A stretch of 9,511 bases of DNA. It comes from CAZXCQ01 sp964639275 (lineage in GTDB: Bacteria > Desulfobacterota > DSM-4660 > Desulfatiglandales > Desulfatiglandaceae). Position 1 is the stretch's first letter; each line of letters starts with the position of its first letter. Location of the stretch: assembly GCA_964639275.1 (NCBI GenBank), contig CAZXCQ010000245.1:1-9511 (forward strand), in the 5' to 3' direction. Under the pieces are notes generated by a model that ran no database searches, had not been told where the DNA came from, and was given only the letters and a program-made list of their open reading frames with translations. This document shows positions 6,397-9,511 of the stretch, in pieces. Both the position numbers and the translations under genes were made by a program.

Positions 6397-6759
6397 ATGG
6401 CCCATATCCTGATCGTGGATGATCAACCATACCTGAAAGAGCTCCTCTGGGAAGATCTGCGTAATGAGGGGCATCGCATTACATGGGTGGCAGAGGAGGA
6501 TGAAGCCATGGAATCTATCCGATCGTCCAGGCCCGATATTGTCCTCCTTGATCTATATCTGAACGGTTTCGAAGGGTGGAGCTTGCTCAGCCATATCAAG
6601 AATGAAGAACCGCGATTGCCCGTCCTGATCGTGAGCGCCTATGACAGCTATAAGGATGACAGCCGGCTCGCGCAAGCGGATGGCTACGTGGTGAAGGACA
6701 TTTACACGGATCAATTGAAAAACAGGATTTACGACACGCTGGCCCGCCATGGGCAGTAA
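6397..6759 (+). CDS. Single-domain response regulator (CheY/Spo0F-like receiver)
   Basis: A 120-residue stand-alone receiver. The acidic pair is Asp8-Asp9 in ILIVDDQP, the phospho-acceptor is Asp52 in IVLLDLYL, the switch residue is Ser80 in IVSAYDSY, and the conserved lysine is Lys100 in YVVKD. The Lys is followed by Asp instead of the common Pro. With no output domain it should act by protein contact or as a phosphate shuttle in a relay. It precedes a second stand-alone receiver by 53 bases and is probably co-transcribed with it. No dedicated kinase adjoins it; the NarL-class kinase upstream and the receiver-first kinase downstream are the nearest candidates. The family is certain; the role is inferred. 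Confidence 0.93.
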   Translation: MAHILIVDDQPYLKELLWEDLRNEGHRITWVAEEDEAMESIRSSRPDIVLLDLYLNGFEGWSLLSHIKNEEPRLPVLIVSAYDSYKDDSRLAQADGYVVKDIYTDQLKNRIYDTLARHGQ

Positions 6760-6812
6760 TAGATCCCGCACGTGATGGGCATTCCATTCAATAAGAAGGG
6801 GGGTTGGTATAC

Positions 6813-7274
6813 ATGAGCAGGAAGGACGGCCGTATCACGATCTTGATGGCGGACGACGACTCCGATGACTTCTATCTCACCCGGGACGCCTTGCAGGAAT
6901 GCGGGATCGTTAGCGATTTTCGCCAGTTAATGGACGGAGAAGAGCTGATCGACTATCTCATGAACCGGGGCCCGTACTCGGACATCGAGAAAAACCCGAA
7001 ACCGGGCCTCATCCTGCTGGACCTGAACATGCCGAGGAAGGACGGCCGGGAGGCCCTGGGCGAGATCAAGGGAAACCCGGAGATGCGCGAGATCCCCGTC
7101 ATCGTCCTGACTACCTCAGGGGATGATGAGGATATTCGCCGCTGTTATGAGCTGGGCGCCAATTCATACATCACGAAACCACAGACTTTTAGTGCCCTTG
7201 TCCGTGTGGTGGAGTCTCTGGTGCGATACTGGATAGACACCGTGGAACTCCCGTCCAGGAGGTTTCTGCCATGA
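6813..7274 (+). CDS. Rcp1-like single-domain response regulator
   Basis: A 153-residue receiver of the Rcp1 type, named for the partner of cyanobacterial phytochrome Cph1. It shows Asp14-Asp15 in MADDDSDD, phospho-acceptor Asp70 in LILLDLNMPRKDG, Thr100-Thr101 in IVLTTSGDDEDI, Lys122-Pro in YITKPQTF, and the family's C-terminal helix ending YWIDTVELPS. The extended loop before the acceptor (NRGPYSDIEKNPKPG) is also typical. The ATG at 6813 is preferred: the AAGGGGGG run at 6796-6803 is nine bases upstream, whereas it would touch the alternative TTG at 6804. Such regulators usually lack DNA binding and pair with phytochrome-like kinases; the convergent kinase at the right edge has that style of ATPase domain and is a possible partner. 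The last codons carry an AGGAGGT that serves the following short ORF. Confidence 0.93.
   Translation: MSRKDGRITILMADDDSDDFYLTRDALQECGIVSDFRQLMDGEELIDYLMNRGPYSDIEKNPKPGLILLDLNMPRKDGREALGEIKGNPEMREIPVIVLTTSGDDEDIRRCYELGANSYITKPQTFSALVRVVESLVRYWIDTVELPSRRFLP
7257..7263 (+). promoter_or_regulatory. Perfect ribosome site at the end of the Rcp1-like gene
   Basis: AGGAGGT overlaps two arginine codons of the Rcp1-like gene and lies seven bases before an ATG at 7271 that overlaps its stop as ATGA. Spacing and sequence are ideal for translational coupling to a downstream gene. Confidence 0.55.
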
Positions 7275-7363
7275 GCAAGTGGCCGGGCAGTAAAAGCCCT
7301 TCCGTTACCCTGCATCCCAACCCCGTTTCTCCCCTCCAGGAAGAAGGTGTATTATCCCAATAG
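7271..7363 (+). CDS. Short ORF coupled to the Rcp1-like gene (30 codons, possibly a gene remnant)
   Basis: This ORF begins at an ATG overlapping the previous stop (ATGA) behind a perfect AGGAGGT. It encodes 30 residues starting MSKWPGSKSPSV and ending EEGVLSQ, then TAG at 7361-7363. The same frame stays open after TAG for 36 more codons, to TGA at 7472-7474, with coding-like codons at first (including LPLGHELETEWLLRDG). No domain is recognised. Readings: a true small coupled peptide, the decayed start of a kinase gene of the kind that often follows Rcp1-like regulators, amber read-through, or chance. The ribosome site and overlap are seen; translation is not proven. Confidence 0.35.
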   Translation: MSKWPGSKSPSVTLHPNPVSPLQEEGVLSQ

Positions 7364-7619
7364 GTGGAGGTAAAGTCTCCTGGATACCTGCCCCTCGGCC
7401 ATGAGCTCGAGACCGAATGGCTCTTGCGGGACGGATTTTCCCTGATTCATTGCGTATATATAAGACAGTCTTGAAAATCCGAACAAAATGAGTTAATGAG
7501 TCAGCATAAAGCAGTTTCAAGGGACTCAAGTGAGTTTAGCAGTTGAGAGAAGAAGTCTTGAAAGACCGGGATAAGCTCTGTAGCATATTCAAAGATCCTT
7601 CTCGGTCCGGAGATCGCGA
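7364..7619. other. Intergenic region upstream of the receiver-kinase gene
   Basis: Counted from the Rcp1-like stop the gap is 345 bases; this part follows the short ORF. It holds the open continuation of that ORF to 7474, a -10-like TATATAA at 7455-7461 without a good -35, the repeated AGTCTTGAAA (7467-7476 and 7554-7563), and a cluster of TGAGT/ACTCA motifs (7489-7535). A separate promoter for the kinase gene is plausible, but no box pair is good enough to call. Confidence 0.5.
7467..7563. repeat. Direct repeat AGTCTTGAAA with an intervening near-complement
   Basis: AGTCTTGAAA occurs at 7467-7476 and 7554-7563, 87 bases apart. Between them, TTTCAAG-gg-ACT (7515-7526) can pair with either copy apart from a 2-base bulge. 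Inside the interval TGAGT occurs at 7489, 7497 and 7531, and ACTCA at 7524, the last two forming the dyad ACTCA-ag-TGAGT. It could be a regulator-binding cluster or alternative RNA hairpins upstream of the kinase gene. Confidence 0.4.
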
Positions 7620-8696
7620 ATGATGGACGATAGGGCGATAAAGATCCTTCTCGTAGAGGACGATGAGGACGACTATGTGATTATCCGGGACATGCTCTCT
7701 GAAATTCCGGGACAGAAATACGACCTGGACTGGGCATCGGATTATGAACAAGCCCTTGTAAAGAGTTCCCAACCGGATCACGACATCTTTTTGGTAGACT
7801 ACCGCCTGGGTAAACGGAACGGGCTCGAACTGCTGCGGGTATTACAGGACCGGGGATATCCGGCGCCGGTTATCCTTTTGACTGGAAGAGGGGACTATGA
7901 GATAGACTTTCAGGCCATGAAAGGGGGCGCATCCGATTATCTGGAAAAAGGGGATATCGACGCCACCCTTCTCGAACGCTGTATCCGCTATACCATTGAC
8001 CGGGCCAGGACCCTTCGGGCCTTGCGGGAATCGGAACAGGCCCTACGAGAGCTCTCAGCGAGGCTTATAGAGACCCAGGAGAACGAGCGAAAGATCCTGG
8101 CCCGGGAAATACACGACAGTATAGGCTCCAGCCTGACTGCCATCAGGTACGCACTGGAGCAGAAGCAGGATAGCATGAGCCGCGGAGAAGGATCGGCGGG
8201 CATACCCCTCGGACAGATTATCGAGATGGTCCGGGGGACCATTGCGGAAAGCCAGCGCATGTCATCCAGCCTGAGGCCGTCGGTCCTGGACGACCTGGGC
8301 CTCATCCCGGCACTCAGTTCACTGTCCCGGGAGTGGGCGGAGATCTATGCTAGTATCCGGATAGACAACCAACTGGAGGTCCGAGAGGGCGATATCCCGG
8401 AGCCCCTCAAGATCGTTATCTACCGGATCGCCCAGGAGTCTCTTAATAACGTCTCAAAACACAGCGGGGCCGGCAAGGTGACGCTCAGACTCACCAAGAC
8501 AGGGGCCGGAATCGAACTGATGATTAGGGATGACGGCCGGGGATTTGATGCGGACGAGCCCAGTTTCTCAAGGGGTTCCCGAGGCGGCACGGGGCTCGAG
8601 GGCATGCGGGAACGGGCCGAGCTCTCCAACGGAACCCTTGAGATCCGGTCTGAAAAAGGAAAAGGGACCGTGGTGCAGGCCCACTGGCCCGCGTGA
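7620..8696 (+). CDS. Receiver-first histidine kinase (REC-HisKA_3-HATPase_c)
   Basis: A 358-residue soluble protein. The N-terminal receiver (about 7-118) has Glu13-Asp14 in LVEDDEDD, phospho-acceptor Asp60 in FLVDYRLGKRNG, Thr88 in ILLTGRGD and Lys110 in YLEKG. A helical linker (RYTIDRARTLRALRESEQAL, 123-142) leads to HisKA_3 (about 150-222) with phospho-acceptor His165 in LAREIHDSIGSSL. The HATPase_c domain (about 262-357) has the N box at Asn277, DDGRGF (304-309), GLEGMRERAEL (325-335) and GKGT. The receiver sits where a sensor would be, so phosphorylation by another kinase, or by a relay through the stand-alone receivers, probably sets its activity. A NarL-type regulator is the expected target, and the only one in the window is at 5293-5964. 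The ATG at 7620 has GGAG seven bases upstream; an ATG at 7623 is also possible. Confidence 0.93.
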   Translation: MMDDRAIKILLVEDDEDDYVIIRDMLSEIPGQKYDLDWASDYEQALVKSSQPDHDIFLVDYRLGKRNGLELLRVLQDRGYPAPVILLTGRGDYEIDFQAMKGGASDYLEKGDIDATLLERCIRYTIDRARTLRALRESEQALRELSARLIETQENERKILAREIHDSIGSSLTAIRYALEQKQDSMSRGEGSAGIPLGQIIEMVRGTIAESQRMSSSLRPSVLDDLGLIPALSSLSREWAEIYASIRIDNQLEVREGDIPEPLKIVIYRIAQESLNNVSKHSGAGKVTLRLTKTGAGIELMIRDDGRGFDADEPSFSRGSRGGTGLEGMRERAELSNGTLEIRSEKGKGTVVQAHWPA

Positions 8697-8711
8697 CAGT
8701 CCCCTCTGTCC

Positions 8712-9511
8712 CTAAATCCCCTTGGAGAAGGACACAGAGATACAGGCCCCCCCCAGGGGCCCCGGTTCGGCCCAGACCTCTCCTTTGTGCCTACCCGCAA
8801 TCTCCTTCACAATGGCCAGCCCAAGACCTAACCCCTCAGTCTTCTGGCGTGACCCGATCCTCCTAAAAGGTCCGAATACCCTGTCGGGGTTTTCCGTCCC
8901 GATGCCAATACCGTCATCGCTCACCGAGAGTATATAATAGAGCTCGGTTTCCCTGAATCCGATCCTGATCTCCTTGAGCCCGCTTCCCCCGTATTTCAAG
9001 GCGTTATCCACGAGGTTTCTGAAGACCCTCCTCAGGGATACCCCGTCGGCACGAATGACAGGGAGATGTTCGGGCTCTGACCACTTGACATGACGCAATT
9101 GAAGCTGCTCTGAGAACTCGTCCCTGATGCACTCCAGGGCCTCTTTAAGGTCCAGTTCTTCGATGTTCATCGGCGCCTCTTTGGAGGAGATGAACATATT
9201 GATCCTTTCAGTAAGGGTCGCGATCTGTTGGGCCGCTTGCATGATATGTCTGCAGTAGGTTCGTCCCTTCTCATCCAAGAGCTCTCCATAATTCCCGACA
9301 AGACGTTTCGCCAGCGCGTAGAGGCTGATGGCCGGATTTTTGAGGTCATGAGAGACCGAATAGGCGAACAGCTTGACCTTTTCAGATTCCCGCCGCAGTT
9401 TTACGTTGGCCTCGGCCAGATCCGCTGTCTTCTCCTTGACCCGCACCTCCAGGCCATCGTAGGCCTCTTGCAGTGCCTTCCTCGACGTCTCCCTCTCGAT
9501 GGTGTAACGAA
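8712..9511 (-). CDS. C-terminal part of a sensor histidine kinase (HisKA, phytochrome-kinase style), cut at the right edge
   Basis: The frame is open to the window edge; 265 residues are visible before the TAG at 8714-8712. The first visible residues, RYTIERETSRKALQEAYDGL, resemble the linker that follows the receiver in the neighbouring kinase, so an N-terminal receiver is likely beyond the edge. A coiled linker leads to the H box FAYSVSHDLKNPAISLYAL (His codon 9350-9348), then the N box FRNLVDNALKYGG, DDGIGI, an F box FGPFRRIGSRQ and the G2 box EGLGLGLAIV. This is the HisKA class, unlike the HisKA_3 of the other two kinases, and the H and F boxes resemble phytochrome-like kinases. A GTG at 9446 could serve as a start but has no support as the true one. 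The gene converges on the receiver-first kinase with a 15-base gap. No membrane segment is visible. Confidence 0.92.
   Translation of the reverse strand, partial: RYTIERETSRKALQEAYDGLEVRVKEKTADLAEANVKLRRESEKVKLFAYSVSHDLKNPAISLYALAKRLVGNYGELLDEKGRTYCRHIMQAAQQIATLTERINMFISSKEAPMNIEELDLKEALECIRDEFSEQLQLRHVKWSEPEHLPVIRADGVSLRRVFRNLVDNALKYGGSGLKEIRIGFRETELYYILSVSDDGIGIGTENPDRVFGPFRRIGSRQKTEGLGLGLAIVKEIAGRHKGEVWAEPGPLGGACISVSFSKGI

Noticed and set aside
522..6435. A 14-base exact match ATCAACCATACCTG at 522-535 and 6422-6435
   Set aside because: The second copy lies inside the receiver coding sequence. The similarity does not extend beyond the 14 bases, and one such match in 9.5 kb is compatible with chance.
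7364..7474. Separate small gene starting at GTG 7364
   Set aside because: It has no ribosome site at proper spacing. It is better seen as the open continuation of the frame from 7271 beyond its amber codon.
8695..8710. Hairpin GACAG/CTGTC between the convergent kinases as a bidirectional terminator
   Set aside because: The stem has only five base pairs and no T tract on either strand; it overlaps a stop codon in a 15-base gap.
1..9511. CRISPR array, tRNA, rRNA, transposase or integrase
   Set aside because: No spaced direct repeats of CRISPR length, no cloverleaf or rRNA-like stretch, and no recombinase motif were found on either strand.

Overview
The window is a dense block of bacterial signal-transduction genes. 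Moderately high G+C, strong AGGAGG-type ribosome sites, heavy use of AGG/GGG/CTC codons, and a CheB-CheR-PAS protein beside NarL-class kinases and single-domain receivers suggest a Gram-negative environmental bacterium, most likely of the Desulfobacterota (former Deltaproteobacteria). This assignment is an impression from gene content and style; no marker gene is present.

Layout. Positions 1-127 (minus) hold the first 42 codons of an unidentified gene. A 457-base divergent gap (128-584) carries several short tandem repeats. A plus-strand operon follows: a 1009-aa CheB-CheR-PAS protein (585-3614), a PAS-PAS-HisKA_3-HATPase kinase starting one base after that stop (3616-5265), and a NarL/LuxR-type response regulator (5293-5964). 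A 432-base gap (5965-6396) contains a terminator-like hairpin, a perfect 10-bp palindrome and a heptamer array folded into a large inverted repeat. Next come a single-domain receiver (6397-6759), an Rcp1-like receiver (6813-7274) with a short coupled ORF at its end, a 345-base gap, and a receiver-first NarL-class kinase (7620-8696). The right end is a convergent HisKA-type kinase (8712-9511, minus) cut by the window edge; its visible linker suggests that it too begins with a receiver.

How they may work together. The CheB-CheR-PAS protein has opposing methyltransferase and methylesterase modules plus a long heptad coiled coil and PAS sensors, but no kinase. The kinase gene abutting it may supply that output and most likely phosphorylates the adjacent DNA-binding regulator. 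The two DNA-binding-free receivers could act as phosphate shuttles or protein-interaction switches for the receiver-first kinases downstream. No chemoreceptor, CheA or CheW is visible, so a chemotaxis role is not supported here; a transcriptional or phosphorelay role fits better.

The least ordinary observations are the fission of a normally fused CheBR-PAS-kinase architecture, the recurring 7-nt repeat tracts in the gaps, and a perfect ribosome site that serves only a 30-codon ORF followed by an in-frame, coding-like extension past an amber codon.
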